Shown one piece after another: positions 9,913 to 21,730 of a stretch of DNA of 64,000 nt (positions are counted from its first letter, which is position 1; each line of letters starts with the position of its first letter). A program made the translations under genes and the position numbers. Source of the DNA: Heloderma charlesbogerti (Eukaryota; Chordata; Lepidosauria; Squamata; Helodermatidae); NCBI GenBank assembly GCA_026122225.1, contig JANEZZ010002061.1, forward strand, positions 434,001 through 498,000, read 5' to 3'. The notes under the pieces were generated by a model that did not search any database, was not told the origin of the DNA, and saw only the letters and a list, made by a program, of their open reading frames with translations.

Positions 9913-10519
9913 CCTTCTCTTGCAGTTTGCTCTCTCTTCCCACATTCCATCTTACGTCTGTGTGCAAATGCTGCAGTTTTCCCCTCCTCCCTGCTTTTAT
10001 TTTTGGACTATTACTCCCACACTTGAGTTCCCAAGATCTCTGATGAAGAGTTCTTGGGAACTCCAAAGCTTGCTCACTATTTTGTGACATTTTTGTTGGG
10101 CCTGTAATCAAGGTATTGCCTGACTGTTAATTATGTTTGGGTTTTTTTCCTCTGATGGACCGACACGATTTTTTCTGTTATTTTAGGAAACTGTTCTTAC
10201 GATTTTTATTTTCTGTAGTTTCAAAATAAGTTGTGATGATGACAAAAGTTCTCCAACCTGGACAGCTTCCGAAGCCAATCTGTGTCCGTGGTGCTCAGGC
10301 CCCATTACCAACAACATTTTTTTGTTTAGCAAAAGGAAAATTCGGAACGTAGTACTGAGACTGTGTGCAGGAAAATCCTGCTGAATGCTTCTGCTGGTGA
10401 TACCAGGACAGCGAGATGCTTAGAAGATGAGTGTGTTACGGCTGTCAGTCCTCCCCTCCCAACACAGCTGTTACAGGGTGGCTGCTCTGGAAATGTTCAC
10501 CTTCCGAAGCAGTACCATT

Positions 10520-10605
10520 CTTTCCTAGCCCGAGCTGGAGATGCTGGGGATCGAACCTGGGACCTTCTGCACACACAGCATGACTCTGCCACCACTGGCG
10601 TAGTG
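10520..10605 (-). repeat. tRNA-derived SINE fragment with intact B box, minus strand
   Basis: Reverse strand reads GGTTCGATCCC (reverse complement at 10547-10557), a perfect Pol III B box, after GTCATGCTGTGTGTGCAGAA. No tRNA cloverleaf is complete, so it is a SINE remnant and not a tRNA gene. Confidence 0.55.
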
Positions 10606-10631
10606 GAGCCAGGGCTTGCAGGGACGGCACT

Positions 10632-10712
10632 TTTTGATTTTATTTATTTATTTATTTATTTCATTTCTATACCCCCCAATAGCCGAAGCTCTCTGGGCGG
10701 TTCACAAAAATT
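10632..10712 (-). repeat. L2-clade LINE 3' end, minus strand
   Basis: TTTATTTATTTATTTATTTC then TATACCCCCCAATAGCCGAA and GCTCTCTGGGCGG; the reverse complement matches the 3' end of the long L2 copy at 60640-62525. Confidence 0.75.
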
Positions 10713-13300
10713 AAACGTCGCCCCTGCTACTGTGCCCACCCCCTTCAGGCTTCCGAGTTCCCTCTGAGCTTAGCTGCCGTCCTCACAATAGCTGGAGGTG
10801 GGGGTGGAAATGAATTTTACCAGCAACAGTATATGGTTCCTTTTTGTAACGCAAGTATTTTGGAGTAGTCTGGTCTTGACTGGGCAATTCAGACCCATTT
10901 GCTTTACAGAAGCCTTGCTTCTGGCTTCTGGTGGAGATGAAAACTGTTAGAGCTGGTGTGTTGATAGAGATCAATGCAGCTGCCTGCATTTTTGGACTCT
11001 CCTTGGGGGCGTGGCTATGGGGACTATCGTGATGAGCGCCTGCACTTCAAAACTGACCACGACACCGCTATGTACCACAGAGCTGCAGCCCCTCCAGCTT
11101 GCAGCCAGTGATTGTCAGGGTGTATTGGCCCCAGGAGCGTAGCCAAGTCATTTGTAGTGTTAGAGGGGCCTAGAGATCCATAATGCTTGCTTAAGTTCAT
11201 TATTGGTGCAGTTCCCATGCTAGTAAACCTCTGAGCATGTGCAGATGAGTCAAAAGGCTGATAGCAGCCTTCTTGGTGCATTCCTTGCTAACGAGGAGAG
11301 TCTTTATCTCTGAAGTGCCTGGGAAGCAAAGTCTGTTTACAGGTGGCTGTGCCTGAGAACTAAACACTTCTAGCCTATGCTGGGAATGAATGCTAGGGGT
11401 GCTTGCTAGTGTCGTGCTGCCTTACGGCTGACATGTATGATATAAAACCCATTTGACCCAATGGCTCGGGGTTCGGAGAAGCTGTCTGATCCAACCATTA
11501 GGTACTCCTGTGTGCTGTAAGTTACCCAGTAAAGTACTCCTTGTGAGTAAATCTTTGAGTCTGATGTATCACTATCTTGGCACCTCTAAATTACGACTTC
11601 AGAGCCTATGGCTGGGGCAACACACAGGGAAAAAGGGGAGAGGTGGAAGGTAGCCCGGTGGCAACAGCCCTGGAACTGGGCCTCTTTGAGGCCTGTGCAG
11701 CTGGATGCACAATAAGCAGTACTTGGACGGACTCTCGATATAACAAGCATGAGCAGCAAAACTGTTAAAACGTTTTCAAGCTGGTCAGCTCTTCTCTCCT
11801 CCTCGCAAAGGGCTTAGGTTTTGTAAATTCTAAAATCATAAGCTGGAATTCTGCTGCAGAACCTCAGCTTTTCCAGAACCAAGCCTGGCACAGTGGCAGA
11901 GAAAGCTTTAAAATACAAGTAATCAGCAATCTGCTAACTTTGTTTAAACAACATGATAAGCAGTCTATTGGAGGAGGCATCCCTTGCAATTCTTTGTGTT
12001 TTTAATCACTCATTAAAGCTCCTGGAATGTTAGGAAAACTTGCAAGTTCCCTGGCGATGTTTAGTGCAAAGGCTCCAAGAACCCATGGCAGTCCTGGCTG
12101 CAATATCAGACAGGGTGGACCGAGTTCTCACATCTGAGTTGTGGGGCATATAACAACGTGCAAATTGTACACTTCTCCCATCATTGTCAGATAAGAAAGG
12201 TGCATGCTTGATTTTTGCGGTTTTTTTAAGAGTCACATTGCAGTTCCAAATATACAGAAGTACCAGCCCCAGATTGATTCCCTGTCTGCCTGCCTTCTTG
12301 AAAAGAAATGTACCCCGAAACAGCATGCAAGTGCTGCCTATGATTTATGGGAGCATGATTCTATTTAGTTCTTGGATATGTGTGCCATAACATGAACATT
12401 TTAGTGAGAATTCGGAGGCTAGCAAGATGGGACAGTTTTTCCATTGGGAAGTCTTCAGGGGGCGGAATGACTATTTATGGTCAGTGACTGAGCTTCCGTG
12501 CCGTAATTAATTAATTATATTTCTATACCACTCAATAGCTGAAGCTCTCTGATTGCCTGGTGACCTTTTATTGGTGTTGGTTCTCCTGTGGCATGTGGCA
12601 TAGCTTGCTTCTGGTCTGAAAGGCGTTCCTGAAGGGCTGATACAGGTATCCTGCCCTTTATGTTGGATTCTTCCTCTGGTTGGCAATTCAGATTAGATGA
12701 TCTAGCTAGTTTATTATTTATTTTTAAATTTAAAACATTTGGTGCTTGCCTTCCTTTCCTCCCTGTCTAACAACATGTGAAAAGGTCCTTATAGTGTATT
12801 TTCACCCTGCTGAGCCACAATTTTACATCTGGCTCTGGTTGTTATTTTTCGTATGTTTTAACTGCTTTCATTCTGCTGGGGTGGTGTGTGTGTTTTTTTG
12901 TTAGCTGTCCTCAGAACGCGCTTGAAGGGTGAATGTTAAATATTTTAAGTAATAATAGTAACAAAATAATAAAAAGACAGTAGTTAGTTACCATCCAATC
13001 TGGGGATCACACCATTCAAAACCATTGAAATAATATGGGCTTAATGGGACAGCAGAAAATGGAGCGGGGAATGGCCAGATAGCCCCCCTGACGGTGCTTT
13101 CAATAGAGAAATACTTTATAGCAACCTAGAGAGTGGCTATGTCAGGAAAAACCCTGGGCAAGGTGGGTTTCTTTCCTTTTTTCTTCTTTTTTTAAAAAGA
13201 AAAGTTAAAGTTGCCTTTTTTCACTAAAGTTGAAACTTAGCCATTCCTCTACCTTTTTAACTAGTTAATTACTTCCAATCACTGAAAAAATAACTTAGCA
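10713..13300. other. SRF intron, no gene recognised
   Basis: Only a short L2 3' end (about 12503-12556, minus: ATTTCTATACCACTCAATAG) stands out. Some stretches here appear free of repeats and could hold noncoding regulatory sequence, which cannot be judged from one genome. Confidence 0.45.
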
Positions 13301-13660
13301 GAAACACCAAGAGCCAAGTATTAAAGGCGTCACAGCATCAGAAATAAATCACATCAGCAGGACCAGTAACCAGCATATATTTCAGACCAGTATTCAATTA
13401 TTACTTATCCTGAAGGCATGCAGAAACAACATCATTTTTGCTAGCTGGTGAAAACAAAAAGAAGAAAATAACAGTGAAAGAGGTCCTACTGGACTTTTCC
13501 TCAGAAGGGTGTTCCAAAGTATAGGGGTCAAAACAAAAAAGGTCCTGTCTGATGTGATCGCCTGCCTGACCTCAAATGCACAGGGTAAAGCCTCTCTGAG
13601 GCTGATTGGAGTGCCTGGGTGGGCTTCTAAGTGTTCTGTAACACTTAGTTCAGTGTTCAG

Positions 13661-14003
13661 GGGCCGCGGTGGCTTAATGGTTAAGACGCTGAACTGCAGA
13701 CTGGAAGGTCGGCAGGTCAGCAGTTCGAGACCCGAGTGCTGCGTGACGGAGTGAGCTCCCGTCTTCAGTCCCAGCTCCTGCCAACCTAGCAGTTCGAAAG
13801 CAAGAAATTGCAAGGAGATAACTAGGTACCACTTCGGCAGGAAAGGTAACAGCGTTCCGTGCACCTCAGTGTTCAGTCATGCCGGCCACATGACCACGGA
13901 AGCGTCTTCGGACAGCGCTGGCTCTTCGGCTTAGAAACGGGGATGAGCACCGCACCCTAGAGTCGGACACGACTGGTTGGGGACACCTTTACCTTTACTT
14001 TTT
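13661..14003 (+). repeat. Sauria-type SINE (tRNA head, Bov-B-like tail)
   Basis: The Pol III A box lies in GGTGGCTTAATGG (13668-13680) and the B box is AGTTCGAGACC (13722-13732). The body contains CATGCCGGCCACATGACC and GAGTCGGACACGACTGG, and it ends in ACACCTTTACCTTTA. This head-body-tail order is diagnostic of squamate (Sauria) SINEs, which borrow the tail of Bov-B LINEs for retrotransposition. Confidence 0.88.
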
Positions 14004-14027
14004 AACTTTGCCTTATGACATAAATCC

Positions 14028-14341
14028 CAATCTGGTCCTCCAGATTTCTCCAGATGGCCATGCTGCCTTTCCCTTTCCCCTGACTACTGATTATTTGGTG
14101 GTCTCCTAGCTTCTCTGCAGTTTGTTCTCCATTCTGAAAGGTTGAAATGCCTCTCCTAAGGCTTACTGGCAGTAAGAGCTTTAAACTAAAATACGCTGCT
14201 ACTTTTGGTTTTTTGCTACTTTAAACTAAAATACCCTGCCCTTTTTGCTTTTGGCTCCACCCACCCTTGGAATGCAGTGCCCGAGACCTTCTCCAAAACG
14301 GATTTTGGCCCTTGGGCAGAAAGAGGTTCAACACCCCTGCT
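14028..14341 (-). repeat. Dispersed repeat family X (copy 3), minus strand
   Basis: Reverse complement of 4029-4318 and 6105-6402: CTGAAAGGTTGAAATGCC, TAAGAGCTTTAAACTAAAAT, CACCCTTGGAATGCA. The block TTTAAACTAAAATAC is duplicated at about 14181-14233. Confidence 0.6.
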
Positions 14342-15090
14342 TTACGTTGTCCTTGAAGTGCTTGGAACAGGTGGGCTTTTCAACCACGCAGAGAGCCAGC
14401 AATCTGTAGCCTCCACTGATGTGCTGAGCCAAACGCTGCCACGTCTCCTGATTCTCCCCACATCTTGGAGTGGTTGAAGAAGTGTCCTGATAGCTTGGCT
14501 TGCTATCTGGCCAGAATTTCCAGATCACCCACTCCCTGTGCGGCTAGAGCTCCCATGCACTAAGTGGTCACCCTGTTTCTGCCATAAGCTGAGGTTGAAC
14601 TCCGGTTGGGTGGCACCAAGATTGCTCCCAATCTGCAAACGCAAGAGCCCCAGAAAGGAGCTCACTCTATTGCATTAGTGCACCCTGGAGACCTATAATG
14701 TAGTTGCTTCAATAGATTGAATTGAGAACAGGAGAACACCACCGAGCCGGTAATATCTTCAGAGCGGCATAATGAATCAGATTAGGCGAATCTAGAGAAG
14801 ACCACAAGGGAAGAACCTGGTGACTGGGCTGAATAACAGTGTATGAAATTCAGTGCCCACTGACGCGTTTTATGCGGTCCACTGGAGCAGCCCTTTCTCA
14901 TGAAGCCTGCTTTCTCTTTGGCGGGGTGAACTCTGGTTTGTGTTGCAGTCACTTAAAGCGGCTTCCTGCTGGGCCTCTCTCTCCGATTCTGGTTGCTTAA
15001 ATATTTCTTGTGAATTTAAAACAGCTGCTCCACACTAGGTTATTGCTTTACATGGCTTTTACCATCCTTGTATTCAGACAATGGGGGGTT
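14342..15090. other. SRF intron, no gene recognised
   Basis: No exon or clear repeat seen. Confidence 0.4.
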
Positions 15091-15170
15091 GCGTGTGGTG
15101 GTGGTGGTGGTGGTGGTGTCATTCTGTGGCTTCAAGCAGGATCCACTGGGGCCTCTGCGCCGCCGCTGGT

Positions 15171-15409
15171 CCCGTTGTGCTCGTGAGAGTGATGGCTTGT
15201 GCAACGGGGCTTTTGAGCTTCTAAAAGTACCCCTGGAAACAAACAGGAATGCTCATTTCCGGATTGGGACAGATCAGCGGAGCTCCATTCTGCATGCTCC
15301 GCTGACCTGCTTGTTTCTGGAAATGAGTGTTTCTGCTCATTTCTGATTACTTTTAGAAGTGTTAAAGCCCTGTTGCACAAGCAGCCAGCTGCTCTCACAA
15401 GTGCACGGG
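15171..15409. repeat. Foldback element with TTGTGCAACGGGGCTTTT arms
   Basis: The left arm (15171-15214) and right arm (15361-15409) are imperfect inverted repeats: GGCTTGTGCAACGGGGC against GCCCTGTTGCACAAGC, and CTTCTAAAAGT against ACTTTTAGAAG. The centre is GATCAGCGGAGC / GCTCCGCTGACC. A (GTG)n run precedes it at 15098-15118. Confidence 0.7.
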
Positions 15410-15527
15410 CACAGTTGGATACTACCCTTTGATTCCGATGGGTGGTGCAAAAGCTGATATTAATGGCTATTGAGACCAAAGTATTCCACTGAGAATGGGG
15501 GGGTGGGGGGGTGGGAAATAATGGAGA

Positions 15528-15752
15528 ATAAAGCTATCAGTGGCTACTAGCCATGATGGCTGCATATTACCTCCAAGTATCGGAGGCGCTATGACTCCGT
15601 ATGCCAGCTGCTGGGGAACATGAGCAGGAGGCTACTGTGGCACGCATGTCCTGCTTGTGGGCTTCCCATAGGCATCTGGTTGGCCACTGTGTGAACAGAG
15701 TGCTGGATTAGAGAGACTTTTGGTCTGATCCAGCAGGGCACTTCTTATGTTC
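15528..15752 (+). repeat. CR1 LINE 3' end
   Basis: Carries CAGTGGCTACTAGCCATGAT, CTGCTGGGGAACATG, GTTGGCCACTGTGTGAACAG and TCTGATCCAGCAGGGC, the same 3' region as 26464-26956, 27067-27673 and 49983-50728. Confidence 0.8.
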
Positions 15753-16067
15753 CTAAACCATTCTTTTTAATAGGTTTTATATATTTCTCATTTATTTATG
15801 TTTTTTTTAGACAAAAAAATATATATACAAATGGAGAGGAAGCCAGGTAGCAATAAAATATAAAACTGTAATCCAAACATAAAAGCAAATCAGTTAAAAA
15901 CCCATCAGTGACATTAAAGGCAGTATCCACCATTGTCCTGGTGCTAGCGTTAATGACGTGATGCTAGTGTAAACCAGTGATGGTGCAACATTACTGGCAC
16001 AACAGGAAAAAGCGCCGATTGACTTCTGAAATTCAGCCACACAGTAGCGAAAAAGGAGCATTTTTCT

Positions 16068-16702
16068 AGGGTTTTGCACTGCTGAGGCCCGAGGCCCAAA
16101 CCCCGAGTCGAAGCGGGCTGCTTCAGGTCACTATGTGCCCCTTCCGAGGCGAAGCAGAGGGGGCACGAAGCGACCTGGAGTGGGTCGGGGGCACTCTGAA
16201 GCACTCAGTGCACTTTGGAGCTTCCCCACCTGCCCAGCCCCCCCGGCACCTCCAGGTTCTTACCTGAGCCGCCTTCTCCGCCGCTGCCACTGCTGCCTCC
16301 TTCTCACCGCTGCTGCCGCCTCCGCCACCCTCACCACTGCCAATTGCTGAAGCCTGGATGCGCGCGGCAACTCTTACTGCAGGGGGTCGCCATTTTTAAA
16401 ATGGCAACCTCTAGGAAGTTCCAGGAGGTTGCCATTTTAAAAATGGCGACTCTCTGCAGTCAGAGTTGCCGCATGCATCCAGGCCTCAGCAGTTGGTCAT
16501 GGTGAGGATGGTGGTGGTGAGGACGGCAGCGAGGATGGCAGCGGCGGCGGCGGCAATGGAGGCAGGGGCAAGGACGGTGGCGGCGGCGGCTGCTGCAAGG
16601 TAAGGGGGTTTGCGCAGGGGCATCGGGGGGGGACCTGAAGCGGGGTTCGACATCGACATCCCGCTTCGGGGCCTAATCAGGCTTGGAAGCCGCAAAGCCG
16701 TA
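16068..16702. repeat. GC-rich foldback element with a perfect 25-bp inner hairpin
   Basis: The outer ends are imperfect inverted repeats (CCCCGAGTCGAAGCGGG at the left, CCCGCTTCGGGGCC at the right). Inside, 16386-16410 and 16426-16450 are a perfect 25-bp inverted repeat with a 15-nt loop, containing GCCATTTTTAAAATGGC, which also resembles the YY1 core. GCC/GGC runs encode spurious poly-Ala/Pro frames. It is related to 57546-58257. Confidence 0.7.
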
Positions 16703-16734
16703 TGAGTTTTCATGCAAAACTACCAGCGCACTTG

Positions 16735-16905
16735 TTTAGATATGTGTGTGTGTCTGTGTGTGCTGTCTGGTTATATGTTCGTATGTAAATGGATTTTATA
16801 CTATGTATAATGTATTTTTAAGGTTTTTAATCTGTGTAAACTATCCAGAGAGCTTCGGTATTGGGCGGTATTGAAATGTAATAAATGAAATGAAATGAAC
16901 CACAA
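16735..16905 (+). repeat. L2-clade LINE 3' end
   Basis: TTATATGTTCGTATGTAAAT, TATTTTTAAGGTTTTTAATC, AGAGCTTCGGTATTGGGCGG and a GAAATGAAATGAA tail match the end of the copy at 60640-62525. Confidence 0.85.
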
Positions 16906-17400
16906 AGTGAGTTTTCCATGCCAGTACCTTAACCTTTGGGTGGAGGGGAGGGGACAGAAGGGACCCCCAGAAAAGTAGATCATTGACATGGTCATCTACA
17001 TAGTGAGTCCTTTACATAAATCTTGGTAGCGATGTGGACTCCCACAAGAAACCATTTTTGAGGGGTAGAGAGGGGGAGTGGCAACCACACTAATCCCATA
17101 ACAGACTGAAACAGCCTGTAGTCCTAGACTACTCATAGTCCTCAAGATGCACCACAGAGTTGGGAATAAATAAGTGTGGAGGAATCATTACGTTGAAACC
17201 AAACCTTATTTCCATATGAAAAGCATGAAATTTGGATAACCCCCATTTCTAGCTACCCTTTAAATCCCCTTTGTTCATGTGGTCCTGTGAATGCACCTTT
17301 TGAGTTCCTCTGGGATTTGTACAGCATGGCAGACATCCCACTGGAAACCTCCTTCGGCTTTTCTGTTTTTAAAAAATGGAAAGGAGAATATGAAATTGAA

Positions 17401-17403
<3 letters not shown>

Positions 17404-17451
<48 letters not shown>

Positions 17452-17458
17452 AAAAAAA
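17404..17458. repeat. (TA)n microsatellite with A tail
   Basis: About 21 TA units (17404-17446) followed by 12 A. Its alternating Ile-Tyr frames are artefacts. Confidence 0.95.
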
Positions 17459-18209
17459 TAGAACAAGGATTTGAATGCCCTGCACTTTTCTGTGGAATGT
17501 AGTTCTGCTGTCTCTTGAGGCTATTACCCAGTTGGATAATGCTGGCATCAAACTTTGGAACTGGATGGAAGATGTGGCTTAAAATAGGTTGAAAATAATT
17601 TAAAGGGGGGCATAATCGCGGACGCAAGGCTGCATAGCAGAACGCTTAGATCTGCATGTCCTGTTTCAACCTGTTCCCTGGTTGAAAAGGGCAAAAGTCC
17701 ATACCTTTCATGCTGAAAGACAATAGTTAACTGAGTGCTTTGCTAGCAATGGAACCAGCCGGCTTCCTCTTGGCCTCTCACTGTGCTGTTTGCATGCACA
17801 CAGTTTTTGGTCACGGTGCAGACGGGGAGGATCGTCTTGATTTGGGTAGTGTGTATAAATATTTCTTGAGATATAAACATCCTGTACATTGAATGGGGTG
17901 GGAGTTCTCTGATGGGAAAAGAAGATGAAATTAACACGGTCCTTCTGCTCAGCCTATGGTTATAGGACAGCCTTCTCCATCCCTGTATCCCACCCTGGGG
18001 CCAAAAGTTGAAGGGTGGGCTATAAATTTAAATAATAAATAAAATACACCTTAAACATTTTTTTCTGTTCAGTTTTATCCCCTTCTCTTATGTTCTTGCT
18101 GGACAAAGGAATTGCATATAATCCAAGGCAGGGCTGTGTATGTTCTGTACTGCCATGCAATTGCAGGAAACTAGTATTGAGCATCCTGGAAATTTCAGCT
18201 TGCCATCTT

Positions 18210-18345
18210 AGAGTGCAATCCTATGCATGTTTAGATAGAAAAAACATCCTACAACTCCCAGCATTCCCCAGCCAGCTATGGTATGCTGGCTAGGGAATGC
18301 TGGGAGTTGTAGGACATTTTTTTCTGTCTAAACATGCATGGGATT
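18210..18345. repeat. Near-perfect palindromic MITE
   Basis: CAATCCTATGCATGTTTAGA with ACAACTCCCAGCATTCCCCA on the left are mirrored by AATGCTGGGAGTTGTAGGAC and TCTAAACATGCATGGGATTG on the right, around a short centre. The terminal motif GCAATCCTAT recurs at about 24438 and 37561, where other elements of this type begin. Confidence 0.8.
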
Positions 18346-18639
18346 GTGCCCGTAAAGGTTTTTGCACTTCTGTCTGCAAGAAGTGTGCTGAAAGTGTGTA
18401 GGCCTGATGACACTGAAAAAGCTGGGGAAAGGAGTGTTGCTGAACAGGGATGACCATACTCTGCTCATTGGGCCTTCTTAGAGGTAGCAGAAGCAGAATA
18501 AACAAATGGATGCACATTTTTATTAACCTGCACAAACTGATAGAGGTTGCAGGATTTTCTGGATAGTGACTGTGGTGCTTTTAAATTTTTGTGTGCAGAA
18601 TGTGCCCAGCGCTACTGCCTCTGACAAGGCATAGTTAAC

Positions 18640-18955
18640 CTGTGGAATTCACAATCACAAGATGTGGTAATTGCCTTTGGCTTAAAAGGCTTGAGAAAGA
18701 GGGATTCAATGAGTTCATGGAAGATAGTTTCACAAATGGCTGTTTGCCATCATAGCTAAATGGAGCCTCCTTGTTCAGTGGCAGTGTATCTTTTGAATAT
18801 CAGTTGCTGAGGGACCGAAAATAAGGCAGGGAGGAGGGAGAGCTCTCTTCAGGCCTGGCTGGTGGGTTTCCCAGAAGTATCTGGCTGAACCATGTTGGAA
18901 ACAGGTCATTACCCTAGATGGAACTTTGGTGCGATCCAGCAGGGCTCTTAAGTTG
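18640..18955 (+). repeat. Decayed CR1 LINE 3' region
   Basis: TGGAATTCACAATCACAAGA, GAGTTCATGGAAGATAG and GATCCAGCAGGGCTCTTAAG align with the CR1 copies, with deletions. Confidence 0.6.
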
Positions 18956-19629
18956 ATCTCTTACATGGATTGCTAAATGTCCTAGAAACATTTGGGAAGG
19001 GACCAGTTCCACCCAAAATGCATTGCCCAGATAGCTACTTCATGCTGGAAATGATGGAGTAGCAGCCCCTCCTGAGCTGTGTCTAGGGCATTATCTCTCT
19101 CTCACTCTGCGCATATGTCTTCAGAAAGTTTTTCTTGTAATACCAACTTTCACATCATGTCAGCACAAGTATGTGGTTACGGTGGGCGTTTCTCAAAAGA
19201 ACTTACTTTCTCTGCTCACTTTAAGGTGATTCTTAGGACCAGTTTTGGATATATGTCTGTTCCTGTAATTCTTTTTTAATTTGCCTTCTTGCTTGGTGAC
19301 ACATCACCCCAGAATTGCGAAAGCTGTCGTCTCTCACGCACTGGTTGCAGAGAAAATTCATTTTAGTGTGCTTTCATTACGTTCACCATGTAAAAACTTT
19401 TAAAAACTTCCTGATGTCTCCCTTAGCTATGTCAGGGTGAATTTGTCCTGTGATGGGTCGCAGTTTTTGGCATCACTGTGGCCAGCGGCTAACTCAGTTG
19501 GGTAACAAAGTTGCTGTTCAGCGTTGGGGCTGCAGTACCAGTCTGGCAAGGTGTCTGAAGAATCTTGTCAGCGAACTGAAATGAACGAAGCCAAGCCAGG
19601 TGTTAACAGGAACGCTTCTCGCTCTGCAG
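18956..19629. other. SRF intron before exon 4, nothing recognised
   Basis: No repeat family seen. The last 25 nt hold the exon 4 polypyrimidine tract and acceptor. Confidence 0.45.
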
Positions 19630-19749
19630 GTGGCGCGGTGGCTCAGCAAGTGCCAGTGCAGGCCATCCAGGTGCATCAGGCTCCGCAGCAGGCATCTCCC
19701 ACGGGTGACGGCAGCACTGACCTCACCCAGACCTCTTCCAGCGGGACAG
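19630..19749 (+). CDS. SRF: SRF exon 4
   Basis: A 120-nt exon between CTCTGCAG and GTAGGC, phase 1 at both ends. Joined to the G from the previous exon it reads GGAVAQQVPVQAIQVHQAP and continues to DLTQTSSSGT, nearly identical to mammalian SRF. It belongs to the Gln-rich part of the transactivation domain. Being symmetric, it can be skipped without a frameshift; skipping of the equivalent exon together with exon 5 has been described for mammalian SRF (the short isoform). Confidence 0.96.
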
Positions 19750-20379
19750 GTAGGCAGCAGCCACCAAGGAACTACGTCGGGGTGCGGGGACGATGCCTTC
19801 CTCACCCCGAGGGCCAAATGGAAACGCTCTCGGGGGCCACGCTCCATGTCTGGGCGGGGCCAGAGGCACAGTGGTCGGGGCCAGATGTGATGATCACCAG
19901 TTTTAAGCCTGCTCAGAAGTAAGCGGGACTAGGCTTCTGCATGTCTACTCAGAGGTAAGCAGGACCGAATCCCTCTGCAGAACTTTCAGAGAGCTTCCTG
20001 AATGCTGAGCCTGTGTGTGTCTAGTCACAAGTAAGCAGGGCTGCCTGCTGGCCAAATGTGGACACCTCTGTTCTGTGCAGCAGCTCTCCTGCCTGCAAAG
20101 TGCACTGCTCAAAATCTTTGCAACAGCTGGATTCTTTGCAGAGTATTTAAAGGTTGGTTGCCTTTAAATAACAGCAAAAGAAGCTTTCAGGCCTGATGGC
20201 AAAGCCCCAGGGGCCATACCCAGTTTGTGGGCCGGCATTCCCCATCCCTGACCTACACCCACCCCCACCCTTGCAAGGCGGATGAGTGGGTTTTGTCTGT
20301 GCAGGCCTGGATCCTTCTCATTGCAGCCTTCCAGTTCTTGCTCTCAGTTGCTCCAGTGGTCAGGACTAGAACCAGAGGG

Positions 20380-21730
20380 TGGAAGCTGCAGGAAAGCTGA
20401 TTTCGCCTAAATATTAGGAGAAACTTCCTATGAGCTGTTCATCTTCCAAACAAACTGCCTTGGGATGATGGGCTCTCCTTCACTGCGGGTATATAAGCCA
20501 AGGCTCCATGGCCACCTGTCAAGGATTCCATAGTTGCATCCAGCATTGCGGATCCTGCGTTCAGCAGTATCAGGATTCCCTTAGCCCCCACTTTTCCTCA
20601 ACGCCCAAACATACGCAGATGAGAGGCTTCAGTCTACAACTTTTAATCCATTACTTCACAGGGTCATACAGATGCAAATTCTCAGAGACTCTCCGTCTAC
20701 ACAGGAATACCTTCCTGGGGTTCAAATGGAATTTATGAGAGTTGCCTGCCGTTTGAAGGGGGAGGTAGTCTCGCTAGCCTAGCTTAAGAGTGGGAGGTCC
20801 CTCTCTTGTCGTGAGGCCTCTAAGTGCAGCTTTTCATGCAAGGCCAATCGGGTGTCAGGAGCGCCCTAGCGGCCTCTTTCAGTAGACTCCAATAGCCAAC
20901 TCAAGACACAGACGAAAGGATTATTTTCAAGGCTTTAATCCTTTTATAACTTAATGACTGATGCTAATCACCAGCAACTAAGCAAGGAACAGCAGAGTAG
21001 CCTATGCTCCGAGTAGGCAGTTGATCCCCGTTTGAAGGAGAGTCACTTGAAGACCCTGAACTTATGGGCTAGGGAGAGATCCTCCCTCTTTCCCTTGGGT
21101 CCATGGGAGGCGGCCGTTTCTTGTGCGCTAAACGGGCGCTACGCCTCCTTTCCACGCCCTCCATTGCTCGTCGCTCTTTGCGTCGAGCATCTAGCAAGCC
21201 CTGTTCCCGCACTTTCTCACTGCTAGGATCACTATCTCAGGAATGCCAGCAGGAGGAATCTCTGCCAGTTGCTGTGCCTGTGAGGGATAAGCTGGCTCCT
21301 CTCCCACGGATTGCTGATCCTCCTCAGAATCAGAACTGCTCTGGGGTTCTATCGGCTCAGTTTCCACCCTGATATCGGGTAGACCGTCTAAGTTCCGCCC
21401 CTGCCTTCTCTCTCTTTGCTCTGCGCCTGTGTCTGGCATCTATTAGGTCATCCTCCCCAAACCCCGCCTCCTCCTGTTCACTGCCTCTCACAAGGGGGTG
21501 AGGAGGGACCCTCAGCTCAGCCATCTGGACATCAGTAACCTGAGAAGCGGGCCTACTCATATCTGGACTAGCATGGGAAAACACTTCCCCCATGTCTGAT
21601 GGTCCTCCTTTAGAATCTGAGCTGCTATCCTACTCCCTGCACTCAGAAATACCCCTGACAAGCAGGGGGTTAGAGTAGATGACCTCTAAGACTCCTTCCA
21701 GTTCTATACAACTTAGTAATTCTATATTTC
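20380..21730 (+). repeat. CR1 LINE 3' fragment, host of the insertion
   Basis: Left part 20380-20516 (ATATTAGGAGAAACTTCC), right part 21661-21730 (GACTCCTTCCAGTTCTATAC). Only these flanks are CR1; the middle is the inserted element. Confidence 0.65.
20517..21660. mobile_element. 1.14-kb insertion with TGTCA...TGACA ends inside a CR1 copy (solo-LTR-like)
   Basis: CR1 sequence runs to GGCTCCATGGCCACC at 20516 and resumes with AGCAGGGGGTTAGAGTAGAT at 21661. The intervening 1144 bp begins TGTCAAGG and ends CCCTGACA, short inverted ends with the TG...CA rule of LTRs. No clean target-site duplication is visible. Reverse-strand frames of 78 and 82 codons (21191-21593) are acidic and Ser/Glu-rich, with no recognised family. 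A solo LTR or a non-autonomous DNA element are both possible. Confidence 0.55.

Noticed and set aside
13661..13740. tRNA gene
   Set aside because: Pol III A and B boxes are present but no cloverleaf; the SINE body and tail follow directly, so it is a Sauria SINE.
17253..17627. Ile-Tyr repeat proteins
   Set aside because: Products of the (TA)n microsatellite.
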